Of a DNA stretch of 64,000 bases, positions 11,149 to 22,759 are shown in pieces. The position numbers and the translations under genes are program-made. The stretch's first letter is position 1. Every line of letters starts with the position of its first letter. The notes beneath the pieces were generated by a model. The model worked only from the letters and a program-made list of their open reading frames with translations, did not search any database and was not told the origin of the DNA. Source of the stretch: Gnetum montanum (taxonomy: Eukaryota > Streptophyta > Gnetopsida > Gnetales > Gnetaceae); NCBI GenBank assembly GCA_015680685.1, contig MNCI01011864.1, positions 334,177 through 398,176 of the forward strand, in the 5' to 3' direction.

Positions 11149-11385
11149 GACTTAAATTATTTTATCACACAGTTAGATCCATTTAACATCATCCAATCAT
11201 ATATCTCACTAAGAGTTAAACTATACTCTTTGAACCTTGCTAACTCTAGTGGAAAGACAATGATCATGAACTTATAATCAATATGCTAGTAGACTCATAT
11301 TGTTCCATCCATGGATTATGATCTAATCACTTTTGTATGCTTATGACTTGTATGATTTGGCTTTGGGAACTTTCACAACTCATCA
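11149..11385 (+). repeat. 5' LTR remnant of the old plus family-A element
   Basis: It ends CAACTCATCA at 11385 and is followed directly by a plus-strand PBS, so it is the U5 end of a plus-oriented LTR. The stretch TGGAAAGACAATGATCATGA matches TGGGAAGACAATGATCAATG in the 3' LTR near 48770. Upstream parts were lost where element 2 abuts it. Confidence 0.65.
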
Positions 11386-11386
11386 T

Positions 11387-11404
11387 TAGTGTCATTGCCA
11401 GGGA
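11387..11404 (+). other. Primer-binding site, tRNA-Asp type (plus element)
   Basis: The bases TAGTGTCATTGCCAGGGA are a mutated form of the tRNA-Asp complement. They lie one base after the LTR end and 125 bases before the gag ATG at 11529. Confidence 0.75.
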
Positions 11405-11528
11405 TGGTGTCAATATATACTATTTAATTGATTATATCAAAGTTCATTGTATTTGTATTTTTAAAGTTTATCTTTTGTATTTATAATAATTTCTAAGATA
11501 CACATGCTTAAATATTAATTGATTAAAA

Positions 11529-12211
11529 ATGGCTTCAACACATAAGGTAAATTTCCCACTTTTATTGATCTTAATGAAGGTAATGACATGAACCACACTG
11601 AAGAAAACTAGAGTGGATTGATGTAGATAAGAATCTATTATGTTCATATTGATTCATATTGTCTAGACTTCACTTTTATTTTCCATCAAAATGAACAGTT
11701 TAGGTGGAGAGACTTACAAGCTAATATTGTTATACCACTAAACTATCTTGTATCTTTAATGCTTCAAGCAACACTACTTCAAGTTGATCTTGGCCATGCT
11801 CATGGAAATTATTATATCACTAAAAACATGACAAGGTTATATTATCCAACTAAACCTCAACTTTGAAGAGATGCAATAATGAAAGAAAGGTATGAGTAAG
11901 AAAAGTCTCATTGATGTGAATCCTACCTCAATAGACTCATTGATGCACCTTAAGCAATCCTATTGTTTGAATAAGGAGATGAAAAATATTAAGTTGAAAA
12001 GTCTCATTGATATGAATCCTACCTCAATAGACTCAAAAAGTACCCATTTCATAAGCTTCCTAAGAAAAATTCAACTTAGAAGCAACAAAAAGATAATGAA
12101 TTGGAGAAAATTTCCCTTTTTATAAGAAAACTCTCAATATGTAGAGAATTACATAAAAGATGAGGAGCAAAGTTCAACTCAAACTTCTTCCAAAGATCTT
12201 AGAGGCCACAC
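11529..12211 (+). pseudogene. gag N-terminus, old plus family-A element
   Basis: It starts ATGGCTTCAACACATAAGGT (MASTHKV), as in elements 1 and 2. A frameshift follows early, after which the DFTFIFHQNEQFRWRDLQAN block near 11690 is the family-A N-terminal signature. Downstream is a duplicated phrase (AAAAGTCTCATTGATRTGAA at 11898 and 11998). The gene stops at 12211 where family B has inserted; it resumes after 20085. Confidence 0.75.
12207..12211. repeat. Target-site duplication of family B (left)
   Basis: CACAC immediately precedes the family-B LTR at 12212. The identical five bases follow the other LTR at 19411-19415, the length expected for Ty3/gypsy integration. Confidence 0.75.
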
Positions 12212-13365
12212 TATTGATGCATAAATTTTGGATGCACCAACACCCAGAAAGAAAACTCGTTTTAGGAGACTATTGCCTAGGACGCCTCCCGTATGGGTAT
12301 GGAAACCTGGGAATAGTCTTAGCTAGAGAGGGTTACGTGGCCTTTTGCAAATAATAAACTAAAAAAGAAAATCTAGAATTTAAATTAAATAATTATCTCA
12401 AATAAAATGAGTAACTAAATAAATGAATTTTTCCTGGTCCCACTAACGCTGCTGATCACGTGTTCCACTTGGAACATTGCCACTGTAGAGAGGAAGAGGG
12501 AGTGAGGAGGAGAAGAAAAGAGAAAAAGAGAGACTACCCACCATAGTCTACATAGGGTAGCAACTATGGTTCTTAAAGCCTACTGATGTCTATAACCTTT
12601 TGTGCACCACCGTAGAGAGGAAGACCATCCACCCATGCCTGCACCACTAAGATAAGTTGCTGGCCTAAAGAAAATCGCACATCTCATGTCCTGCGCATGG
12701 GATACACTTCTGTAGACAAAAGAAAAAGAGAGAGAGAACCCTCTTATGCTGCTTGCGTTGCTGTAGACAAGAAAAGAAAGATAACCCTCCTGCTATTGCT
12801 AGGGAGACCCAAGATTTGATTCTGAGTTGCTAGCTCCTACCTTGGACCTTTTTTGAAGATCAACTAGAAGCATGAAAAAAAAATAAAGGAGGAAACTACT
12901 ACCTCTAGAGAGGAATTTGCCTCTCAAGATTGATCGCAAGAGCCACTTTAGGATTGATAGAAAGAGCCCTCCTCGGATTGATAAAAAGAGTGCCCCCTGC
13001 CCCCCGCGGCCCCCCCCCCCCACTCCTTGGGGAAGAGAGAAGGCCTTCTCTTTATAGCCACTACGGCCAACCAATAATGGCACCCATGTTTTGCTACAAT
13101 GGCTGAGATACTAATGACTGCAATCACTACCATGAATGGCCACCACTTGGCCGTTACTACCCACGATCTCCAATTTAAGCATCCACTATGTTTGTAACTT
13201 TCAAAACGTCTACCACTAATGTTCACAACCATTGCCATCAATGACCACCACCTAGCAGTTTAAATGGCCACTACTTGCATGATTTCTATTGTGGTTATTA
13301 AGAGAGAGAAATAGAGACATTGATAATCATGGCCCCATGAGAGCATGGGAGTGTGGACATCAACA
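12212..13365 (-). repeat. 3' LTR of family-B element
   Basis: This 1154-base LTR is paired with 18263-19410. On the plus strand it starts TATTGATGCA (the partner has TGTTGATGCA) and ends GACATCAACA. The copies align along their whole length, with differences mostly C/T and G/A. Notable content includes purine-rich GAGAGGAAGA stretches and a C-rich block at 12993-13021. The minus orientation is set by the gag and protease genes inside the element. A few ORFs within it (13083-12799, 13241-12948) look like chance reading of the LTR. Confidence 0.9.
12993..13021 (-). other. G-rich tract, potential G-quadruplex, in LTR B
   Basis: The minus (transcribed sense) strand carries runs of 12, 6 and 5 G separated by CCGC and CA. 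The partner LTR has a shorter C run at 19051-19065. Long G runs like this can fold into a four-stranded structure. The exact run length may be affected by sequencing error. Confidence 0.6.
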
Positions 13366-14699
13366 CTTAGCCCTCAAACTTTCATTGCATGTAAGTGCAA
13401 GGAACAAGACCATAGAAATTTTAAAATGATGCAATAGGTAGGGAATCACAAACATCACAAAACAAGCAAATGGAAACTTAAAAGTAAACTAAACATGATT
13501 AAAATAACCATATAATTAGAAGAGAACTAGACGTGGGCCACGCAAACCACACCATCTTATTTAATTAAACTCTAAATATATAATTTATTATTTTAACTAA
13601 GTGGATATATATATATATATACACACATATGAAATAAAAATATAACTAAGATCACATTCCCAATCTTCTCACAAGGAAAAAGTGAACAACATGCAGACTA
13701 CTTTGAGTACAAGACCCATACTAAACTTAATGAGGAGGAGATGCTCATGTTAGATCATGGCTAACTACAACTTTCAAATTTTTCCTTGGAACTTTATTTT
13801 TGACATTGAGAAAGAAAATGGATAAAAAGGGATTATTTGCCCTTTTTTTTGGAAAATAGGTTCAAAAGGGGAAATGGAGGTTAGGGTGAGGATAGCCACC
13901 AAACCCAATCACACTTAAGAACTTATTACATTTCCAATGAACATAGTCCTCATTCCTCTTTTTTTTTTCTTTTTTTGAGAATACTTTTCCCATGGTGTAC
14001 TTCATTCTTAAGGTAGGAATTCCAATACAAGTATGGCTGATTAGTTGCACTGTTAATGAACATGGTCCTTTTAGAACTTTTCCCATGGTGTAGTTCAACC
14101 CTCGTGTATGTGCCTTTGATTACAATTTGATGGCATCATAGTAGGTCTCCTAGGTGGCTAAGGGTTTTCAAGTGGAGATGAACACACTTCACCCCGTTGT
14201 TCACAAGGTAACCATGGATCATCACACTTCAGGGCTAGGGCTTATGAGAGGGAAAATGGGGTTTTACAAGGTCACCTAGTGATTATGGCTAACCATTCTT
14301 CAACATCACCTATCCTACACTCATATGATCATGATGATGACATGATAAGTTAGCACAAATCTCATGCTCCATAATCCAACATAACTAGAGAAAGTAAAAC
14401 CTTGAAAAAGACTGGGAAGAATCAAAGCATTATTGAAATATATATTATAAAAGAAATTTTATGTAATACTAATAAGAAATATTATATAAAACATTATACT
14501 AACATTATTCTCAATGGTGCTTTGATGATCCAACACCTAGTAACTCAAAAGACCATAATGATTATTAAAATAATATGCAAAGCAAAAATCAAAACTATAT
14601 GCCAAGAAAGAAATGATGGAAGTGTAAAGAAAATATGCAAATGTGACTATATACAAATGAAATGCATGACAAAGAGGAAGAAAACATGCAACTAAGAAT
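13366..14699. other. 3' noncoding region of family B
   Basis: Between the LTR and the integrase fragment I find no supported gene. Beside the LTR the minus strand reads TTTGAGGGCTAAG, a plausible weak polypurine tract. An (AT)n run with CA tail is at about 13603-13629. The near-repeated phrase TTTTCCCATGGTGTA occurs at 13986 and 14079. The ORF at 14402-14695 is A-rich with no recognisable domain. Confidence 0.5.
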
Positions 14700-15144
14700 C
14701 TACTAGGTGTCCACATGGGACACCTAAGTAGAAATGCTTTGGATGGAATGCATTAAAATTTCTAGGTAACCTATGTTCTTGCACATCAGCAACCTTGTAC
14801 ACATTGGGGCCAATGACGTCTTTAATTCAAAATAGGCCTGACCAAATAGGAGAGAACTTACCTTGAAGATTTGCTCGGTCACATGTTCTACCTTTTTTTG
14901 AGACTAGGTCTTCTATCTTAAATACTTCACCAATGTACTTCCTATCAAGACATTGTTTAACAATTTCTTGATAATTATGATTACGAAAATCAAGACATAA
15001 CCTTAACTTTCTTGTTCGTTTTGTTTCAGGTCTCTCTTTGATATAAGTTTTAATGATAGGTCTAGGTCTTGGTGGATCATCAAATATAGCCTTTCTAAGA
15101 GCATGTTCCATGGATGTGTCATTAAAATTTAGCACACCTTCCAA
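14700..15144 (-). pseudogene. Integrase C-terminal remnant, family B
   Basis: The open stretch 15144-14827 (105 codons) ends in GRTCDRANLQGKFSPIWSGL, followed after a stop by IKDVIGPNVYKVAD. This matches the C-terminal integrase pattern GKF-x-P-x-W-x-G-P-(Y/F) of Ty3/gypsy elements. The part before it (PPRPRPIIKTYIKERPETK) is not recognised. RT, RNase H and the integrase core are all missing between protease and here, so this is a deletion derivative. Confidence 0.6.
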
Positions 15145-15167
15145 TGTTTTAAGAGGTAGGGTCTTAT

Positions 15168-15587
15168 TTATATCTTATCTTCCCCTAAAAGTGGTGGATT
15201 ACTTAGACGAAATTCATCATGTTGTTGGTAAGGCAAGGGGTCTCCATAGATTTCTTCACCTTTTCTAGAACTTTGGTAGGATTGGGTGGAATTTGCATGA
15301 GAGACAAGATTTATTTTTGTAGTTCCAATCACATAGTCATTTACAACATGTTTGCTGTGCTCAACCTCAATAACCCCAACATAAAGATTAGTGTTTTGAT
15401 CTTCCAAAGATTGATTTTGTTGATCCAAGGCTGTAACTACTTGTTTATAGAAGGGTTTTTGAGGTATAGTCATGTATTCAGATTTTCCTTTGCTAGGGAT
15501 TAATAGCTCTGAGAAATCTAACCTAAAGAAGCCTCCGAACTTGGCTCCAAAAGTTCTGGATAGGAGCAAACCATAGGTAGGTGACAT
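15168..15587 (-). pseudogene. Protease C-terminus plus linker, family B
   Basis: The 139-codon ORF opens with PTYGLLLSRTFGAKFGG, which resembles the end of a gypsy protease (normally YDLLLGR-x-WL), then FSELLIPSKGKSEY, like the following strand. The remaining hydrophilic part (QQNQSLEDQNTNLYV and beyond) is not recognised. It lies about 50 bases downstream of the protease ORF in another frame. Confidence 0.5.
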
Positions 15588-15633
15588 GTCAACTACTAGA
15601 ATATCTATGTAACATGTGAACGTAGGGTATTAT

Positions 15634-16041
15634 TTAAGTTGCACTTTCACTCCTTTTAATGACCCTACTATAGGTACATTGGACCCATCGAGTTGACTCA
15701 CATTTTTCATGTGGTATTATTTGTGCTCCTAAAGTCTTACATACCTCAAGTGGCATGACACTAACAATTGCTCTAGAATCCATCAAACAATTGTGGACAA
15801 TCTTTCCTAAAATAGTCAAAGTTGTGAGGAAAGGAGGTTGCTCTTTCTTGCTTATTATGGAATTGTTTCCATTTTGTACTGATAATGTGTTAGGAATTTC
15901 TATGAAGTGAACTTTCCTTTCAGGGGTTGGGGATTTTCCTTTATTGGTTTCTGGTCTGTGAATTATCTCTTGAACTACCTTTTTCATTTTGTCAAAATGT
16001 AACAGATCATACATTGAAATTTTAGCTTTGATTTTTTTCAA
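15634..16041 (-). pseudogene. Aspartic protease N-terminal half, family B
   Basis: The 135-codon ORF has the layout of a gypsy protease: a hydrophilic leader, then FLTTLTILGKIVHNCLMDSR, AIVSVMPLEVCKTLGA. The catalytic triplet DSG is DSR (15772-15780), a GGA to AGA change that should abolish activity. The frame ends shortly after, and the flap and C-terminal half resume at 15587 in another frame. It follows gag on the same strand. Confidence 0.7.
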
Positions 16042-16125
16042 ATCCTCAACTAGATCATAAGTCTTAGGTACTTCTTTGGCTTTTGGTTGAGGTGGAGTTC
16101 TTCTAAGTATAGAAGGTGGATTTGG

Positions 16126-17609
16126 TCATTGTGGGGTGTTTGTTTGGGATGACCTAGTTTGAGTATTTATGTTGCTTTGACTAGGAGCCCTTCTATTTGG
16201 AGGAGTGTAAAGATCATTCCTAGTTTGTTGTTGTGTGTTGTTCATGATGTCACTAAGTTTACAATAGCGAGTGTTATGTGGGTTGGGGTTGTTTACTATA
16301 ACTTGCTTCAATGAGGAAACCTCTTCGTTTTCTATTTCATGAGGTACATTAAGAACCATAATAGGGGATTTTCCATTTTGTTGACCTTGGATGTTGTTGC
16401 CATACAATGCTAAAAATTGCGGACAATTCTTTTCAGAATGTTGCCTAGTATTATGGAGGTGATAATACTTGTCATTGATTAATGTGCTAGGCTTCTTAGA
16501 TTGTATATGACCCTTGTTGCTATTTTTCTTTAATTTGACTACTTCATTGGAAATTTTTTGAAGCAAGGTCAATATTTGGGTCATTTGATCTTGAGTTTGA
16601 GTTGCAGGTTCAACAAGATTAGATACCCTATTTGGGTTTATGATGGATTGAATTAAGGCCTTTGGTTGATCCTCATTCAAACTAGTGTTAGATGGTAGGA
16701 ATGAAGAAGATGTGGGACCTTGAAAGTAGTTGTTTGTAGGTTGAGTCATTTGAAGGGGAACAAGAGTTTGAAACATAGTATTGGCCATTGGGAAAGTTGG
16801 TAAAGTTAGAGGGTTAGATTGTATGGGATTACTAATGCTCATCATTCTAGATTGAGTTTGGATGCTATTCATAAGGGTGATTTGTTCTAACTCCACAGCT
16901 TTAGCCATTACTCCATGTATTTCTGTTATGTTAGGGTTTGATTTGATGGAATAGGCGAAGAATGGGTCGATGGTAGAGAGGTAAAAGTTTAGGATACCAT
17001 TGGGTTGTGAACACATCTCACTTGGCACATAGGAAAGCTGGTGAAAAAATCTTAGATTGTAGTCCCTAACATTTTCCCCAAATAGCTTTCTTAAGTTGGT
17101 GAAGTTGCTAACTACAATGGTAGGGCTTGTGAATTTGTCAAACTAAGTCAAAAACTTATTTTTGAACTCCCACCATGAGTTAATGGAGGCATTAGGAAGC
17201 ATCAAAAACCATTGGGTTGCTTTGGTTCTAAAAGTTGTCACAAATATCCTACATGCCACATCATTTTGGACAATGTTGTGGATGCCTAGTAAGGTTTCAA
17301 AACATTGTATATGTTGGCAGGAATCCCTAGTAGTGTTTGTGGGATCGAAAAATAAATTTATATTTTGGAGTGATNCCTAGTAGTGTTTGTGGGATCGAAA
17401 AATAAATTTATATTTTGGAGTGATTTTGGGATATTGTGATAATTAGTGAAGTTGAAAGGGTTGCTAACCAAGGGAGCAAGGGGTTGATTGGCTGCCATCC
17501 TAGTTCGAGTTCTCCTAAGAATAAAACTTGGAAAATGTGAGGCATGTTGTTTCCTTAATGCGAAGAGACGAGTGATTTGTTGGTTAGAAGCAGAGGGGAG
17601 TTCACTCAT
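16126..17609 (-). pseudogene. gag, family B
   Basis: It begins near 17609 (MSELPSASNQQ) with a basic N-terminus. The capsid domain (retrotransposon gag, PF03732 type) is read at about 17240-17030, with ATQWFLMLPNASINSWWEFK and LRKLFGENVRDYNLRF. The long open part (17028-16126, 300 codons) holds the end of the capsid, a glutamine/asparagine-rich linker and a decayed zinc knuckle, HLHNTRQHSEKNCPQ near 16450, with cysteines lost. The sequence around 17375 is disturbed by an assembly duplication, so the break there may not be biological. The protease follows at 16041. Confidence 0.75.
17326..17424. other. Exact 49-base duplication around a single N (assembly artefact)
   Basis: Bases 17326-17374 and 17376-17424 are identical and separated by one N at 17375. 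This is the mark of two contig ends joined without removing their overlap. It falls inside the family-B gag capsid region and adds a false break. Confidence 0.85.
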
Positions 17610-18262
17610 AAAACAAAACTATAAAATATAATTATTAGAATAAAACTATAAAATTGTGTAAAAGAAAAGAAAATATTGAAATAATAAATTTTCTGGTAAA
17701 AAAACACTAAAATATGCTATATTTTTTGAATATATATATATATATATATATATATTGAAAAGAAAAATAAATGTATAAAATTGCAATACTTATAAAATTA
17801 AAAAGGGAAACTAGTAAAATGCAAGATTTTCAAAAAATAAATTTAAAATTGCATAATTAAATAAAACCACCTTACTTATCACAGGACTAAGGTAAGGACT
17901 ACGAAAACACAAATTCAAATACGGGACTGAAAAATGTGGGTTTTTTTCTTAAAAAATGAAAGGATTAAAGAAAAATGGGTGTTGAGACCTAAAAGTTTTC
18001 AAGAAACGAATTTTGAGAATAGGAAATAAAGGGCTTGAAAATTATTTAAATTTTTTTTTTATGGCAATGGCTAAAAAGAAAAATTTTAAATAAAACAAGT
18101 TTGAAATAAGTAAAATGAAATTTTTGGAAAATAAAAATAGAATAGGGACTAGAAAGGGACAAAAAGATAGATATTTTAGAAAATGGGATAGCAATGGCTA
18201 GAAAAATAGCAAAAAAAAAAAAGATAAACAAAAGGCAGAAGAAAGACCTAGCACCAAAAATG
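17610..18262 (-). other. 5' leader and primer-binding region, family B
   Basis: This A-rich region between gag and the 5' LTR includes an (AT)n run at about 17729-17754. Next to the LTR the minus strand reads CATTTTTGGTGCTAGGTCTT. The TGGTGCTAGGTC part is the likely PBS, but I cannot name the tRNA. The ORF at 18294-18046 is A/T-driven and not supported. Confidence 0.5.
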
Positions 18263-19410
18263 TGTTGATGCATAAATTTTAGATGCACCAACACTTGGAA
18301 AGAACACTCGTTTTAGGAGACTATTGCCTAGGGCACCTCTTATATGGGTAACGAAACCTAGGAATAGTCTTAGCTAGAGAGGGTTACGTGGCCTTTTGTA
18401 AATAATAAACTAAAAAAAATTTTGAATTTAAATTAAATAATTATTTCAAATAAAATGAGTAACTAAAGAAATGAATTTTCCTTGGTCACACTGACATTGT
18501 CAGTCACGTGCGTTGCCTGGAACATCGCCACCATAGAGAGGTAGAAAGAGTGAGCAGTAGGAGAAAAGAGAAAAAGAGAAACTACCCACCACAGTCTGCA
18601 CAGGGCAGCAATTATGGTCCTAAAAGCCTACCACCATCTACAACCTTTTGTGCACTGCCATAGAGAGGAAGATTGTCCACCCATGCCTGCATTGCCAAGA
18701 TAAGCTATCAACCTAAAGAAAACTACATGGCTCATGTCTTGCGCATGGGCTGCACTACCGTAGACAAAAGAAAAAGAAAGAGAGAACCCTCTTATGTTGC
18801 CTATGTTACTATAGAAAAGAAAAGAGAGAGAACCCTCCTACTATTGCTAGGGAGACCCAAGATCCAATTTTGAGCTATTGGCTTCTACCTTGGACCCTCC
18901 TCGAAGATCAGTTGAAAGCATGTAAAGAAAAGAAAAGAAAGGAGGAAACTACTGCCTCTAGAGAGGAAGCTGCCTCTCAAGATTGATAGCAAGAGCCCTT
19001 TAGGACTGATAAAAAGAGCCTTTCTTAGATTGATAGAAAGAGCCCACTTGCCCTCCCCCCCCCCCAAGTCCTTGGGGAAGAGAGAAGACCCCCTTTTAAT
19101 AGTCGCTATGACCAACCAATAACGACACCCATGTTTTGCTGCAATGGCTGCATCACTAATGATTGTAATCACTACCATGAATGTTCACCACCTAGCCGTT
19201 ATTGCCCATGATCTCTAATTTAAGCATCCATTGTGTCCGTAACTTCTGAAACATCTGCCACTACTATCTACAACCATCGCCATCAATGACCACCACCCAA
19301 CAATTTAAATTCCAACTACTCACATGATTTTTACTGTGGTTATTAAGAGAGAGGAATAGAGATGTTGATAGTCATGGCCCCATGAGAGCACGGGAGTGTT
19401 GACATCAACA
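18263..19410 (-). repeat. 5' LTR of family-B element
   Basis: At 1148 bases it runs TGTTGATGCA to GACATCAACA and pairs with 12212-13365. The internal region (13366-18262) is about 4.9 kb and lacks RT. Differences from the partner, largely transitions, show an old insertion. Confidence 0.9.
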
Positions 19411-19415
19411 CACAC
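19411..19415. repeat. Target-site duplication of family B (right)
   Basis: CACAC is identical to 12207-12211. Confidence 0.75.
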
Positions 19416-19416
19416 A

Positions 19417-20085
19417 TGTTCCCTCTCAATCCTTAATTTCTCACAATGGAGCTAAAGCTTAATACAAGACACTTATAAGAGATTCTCTTAACCTCTCTCA
19501 AGTGCTCTTCTTTGCCTCTCACTCAAACACTTCTTGCACAAGTTGTCTTCTTGAAAAAGCTCTCAAGAGAGCTCTCAAATCTCTCTTTTCTCTTTCTTAC
19601 TCTTTTTATTTTATTTATAGCTTATTGATGTGATGTTTTTTCTTTCTTCCAATCTGCCATTCAATTTGATGTCCATTAAAATCCACATTAGATGTCTAAA
19701 GGGAACAATAGGCTTCTATACTAAGTGCAGAGATGCTAGAGTAGACATCTTAAAATCATGTTAGACATCTTGGCTTAGACATCTTGAGAGTGTATAAACA
19801 TCTAATATGTAGCTTAGACATTCTCAGGGTAGACGTCTATCCTACCAGGCCATAATTAAAAATGCTTATTTTGAGGCCTAGAACCTTTGGACACCTCCAA
19901 AGAAGTTCCCATAGCCCCTAGAACCTCCTATGCTCATCAAAATAAGTTCAAAACACTCCCAAACATGGTAAAAAATCTTGGAATCATCATCAAAAGGTCA
20001 ACGTAAGAAGACATACACCAAAACAACACACACACATATCCAAGATACATTGAGGATTACATAAGAGTTGGGTGATGTCCTCATC
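19417..20085 (-). repeat. Copia-like solo LTR or fragment
   Basis: The family-A gag is interrupted here by sequence of LTR character. On the minus strand it can be read from TGATGAGGACATC (20085) to GAGAGGGAACA (19417). It has a TATA-like AGCTATAAATAAAATAAAAA near 19605-19624 and a long leader after it. It shares CGTTGACCTTTTG (minus strand, near 20002) and repeated AGACATCT/AGATGTCT octamers with the copia LTR at 23404-24631. Flanking bases (ACACA, CTCAC) do not form a clean duplication, so boundaries are tentative. Confidence 0.45.
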
Positions 20086-21610
20086 ACTCACTATCATTAT
20101 TATCCAATTCTCGACCACCTATTCTACATAAGCAAGACCTAGGAAATGAAAAGTTACATTCTACCTTCATATAAATTCATGAAATAGATGAGAAAAATCC
20201 TAGAACAAGGAGTGGCTTAAGGCTTCAGATCTCTAGTGAATCTAAAAGAGCTACATCTAGGGCCTAAAGAAGGAGAGCAAGTTAACACTAGTCTTCATGT
20301 CCTTCATCTTTTACATTATATTCATTGATTGATTTTGATAAAGGTGAATGAAGCTATATAGAAAGGGCTTTAACAAGGCATCATGATAAGGAAAGAATAA
20401 GGGATTGCAATGAATGACTAGAATACGAAAGATATCTTAATGAAAATGAAGATGAAGAGAGAAAAAGGAAAAAGAAAAAGGCATAGAAGAAGAGACCATG
20501 TAGAACATCAAAGGGATCACCACTACAATAGATATAATGAACTTGAAGACTATGATGAAACCCTACTAGTCACTAGAAACATAATTAATATTAAAGAAGT
20601 AGTGTACATTCCTATAAGGCATTAAAGGGATAGTTGTATCAAATGACTTGATATGAACAACATTCCAAACATTGAAGTGGAGTAAAATGTAGATTCACAA
20701 CATCATTTTCAAGTGTTTCATGATGCTTGTTCCCTATAAAATATTGAGAAAGATTCACAAGAATTAAATTTATTTCTAAGAATACTCATTAAAGAAACAG
20801 AAAGTTTCTATAGATCATTGAAACTAAAATTGATTTGAAGATGGAACATAATGCTAAAATTGCTCAATGATAAGTACCAAAATTATTTTAGAGCATTAAA
20901 CCTATGAAATAAAATCCAATAATAGAAATAAGAGACACATGAATCCTTTGATGTAACCATGGACAAGTATTATTCACTCTTACATAGATGCTCGAGGCCT
21001 AAATTTTCATAAAGGGAGTAATTAAGGCACATCATCAATGGGTTAAGAAACAAACAAAAAAACAAAAAAAAAGAGAGACCCTTAGTATATATGCCCAAGG
21101 AAGATTATCATAAATTACAGTCCATCTTATACCAAGGTTATTGAACTAGGTTTCTAATAAAGAAGGTGGGTTAAGGAAGAGAGAGTTAGTTGAAGAATAT
21201 AACAGAGATCATTCCCTTAGAAAGAAAGATGTGAGAATTTGTGAAACACATGGGAAGGAGTCCATAGAAGATGTGTTTTAAACAAAAACTTAGCCCACAT
21301 AAAAATTTGTTAATGGCATTATGGTCAAAGTTCAAAAGATGTGCGACTTAGTTGATGAAAAATTTACAATTGTAGTGAAGATAGTAAAAGAGAAGAATGA
21401 AAAAGCATTTAGTAGAAGTAAAGATAAGAAGAATAAAAAATGTAGAAGAGGTTAAAGATCCAAGATCTAAAGAAAAAATGGGTGTCATGTGTGTTAGCAT
21501 GAACATCCTAAGGGATGTTGTCTTGTTATGGCCCATCTATAGGAATTTGGGACATATGTATTAAATTTAAAATTTGTTAAAAAATAGATGTCTAGAAGAT
21601 TAGTTTATCC
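20086..21610 (+). pseudogene. gag central and C-terminal part, old plus family-A element
   Basis: This continues the gag interrupted at 12211. In order: a basic stretch (20440-20625, KREKGKRKRHRRRDH), the capsid-like region (about 20690-21100, including NVDSQHHFQVFHDACSL and YYSLLHRCSRP), a helical region with YAQGRLS, LIPRLLN and EEYNRDHSLRKKDVRICE, and a zinc-knuckle-like NGCHVC-x-HEHPKGCC near 21478-21516. The same order occurs in elements 2, A- and D. Stops and frameshifts are scattered throughout. A Q/Y-rich linker follows. Confidence 0.75.
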
Positions 21611-22620
21611 ACAAGATAATTTTATATAATCTTATTAACAACAATAATATCCTAGTGGGACATACCTTCAACCACAACAGTAGTATTAGTAGTAGTGGCA
21701 ATAATCACAGTCATGGGGAATATTACCTCCAAGATACCAATATACTTATTAACAACGAGATCCTTACCATTATTACATTTAGTAGCTAGTATCTCTCGGT
21801 GGTGCCTTAGTTCATTTTTCTTCTCATTACTATCTAACAAAGTACCATAGCCGTGTGACCCCACATGTTGAACTACAATCTTACATGGCAAATCCAACTG
21901 CAATTCATTCTCACCCAACTCATAATCCATTATCATTTGTATCTTCATAAGTTATGTAAGAAGAACTACCAATATAACCATAATAAAAGAGTGTAATGAG
22001 GGTAATCAGTGCACAGGAGAAGGACAATATCAACACTTTTCAACTAAAATTAAAGAAAGGTTCTTTCTTTATGTTGAGTCTTGAAAAGGCTGGAAGGGTA
22101 AGAACTTCACTTAATCTTGTTCCTCTTGCACTATGTTCCTATGTAAGAATCATTATTCAACCATCATTTAGTAAGAATCTTACAACTATCATGCTCACAC
22201 AAATAGTAAGTTACTAGATTAAGGTAAGAGCACTTTCCAAGAAACGAATAGATTCAAAAAGTCCTTTAATCTATCTCCAAATAGTAGGCAACACACCATG
22301 TAAAGTTGTATTCAATTCAGAATTGTAGGTAAATATTATCTCCTAAGATATTTATAAATCTTGGAATCTACCTCCATTGAAGGAATATAATATCAAATTA
22401 GAGCTTGTAGATTAGTGTATTAATATCACACTTGGACAAGTAGAGGATATCATGACTACTATTAGTTGATTGGTCATGTCCTATAGACTTCTTAGTTATT
22501 TGCATGGGGAATAATAAAGGAGAGTTCCCTATCATTATAGAAAGCACATGACTTAGCACAATTGATGCTAAGATCGGAATAAGAGATTTATCATACAAAG
22601 AAAAAGAGTTTTATGCATCA
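21611..22620 (+). pseudogene. gag linker and protease remnant, old plus family-A element
   Basis: The stretch 21611-21950 matches the repetitive gag tail at 51720-51910 (CAATA, CCAAGTGG and CCATATG-type phrases) and gives a spurious minus-strand ORF. Protease homology is clear at about 22410-22450 (INITLGQVEDIMTTIS; A- has ITIPLGQVEDIVTTV) and about 22590-22620 (RVLCITYSDTKYN; A- has VPCITYSDTGGDY). The catalytic DSG motif cannot be found in front of it. Confidence 0.6.
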
Positions 22621-22759
22621 CATATAGCGATACCAAGTATAATTGCATGTAAAAATATGAAAAATAAGAAGAGGCAATAACCCAACATATAAAGTATTTG
22701 TAGAAGATGTATGTGTAACATTGTCTGTATGTAGTAGCCATAAAATAACAAGGCACCCA

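Noticed and set aside
12799-13241. Two glycine/arginine-rich ORFs (94 and 97 codons)
   Set aside because: They lie inside the family-B LTR; the partner LTR has a similar ORF (19178-18885) only because the LTRs are copies.
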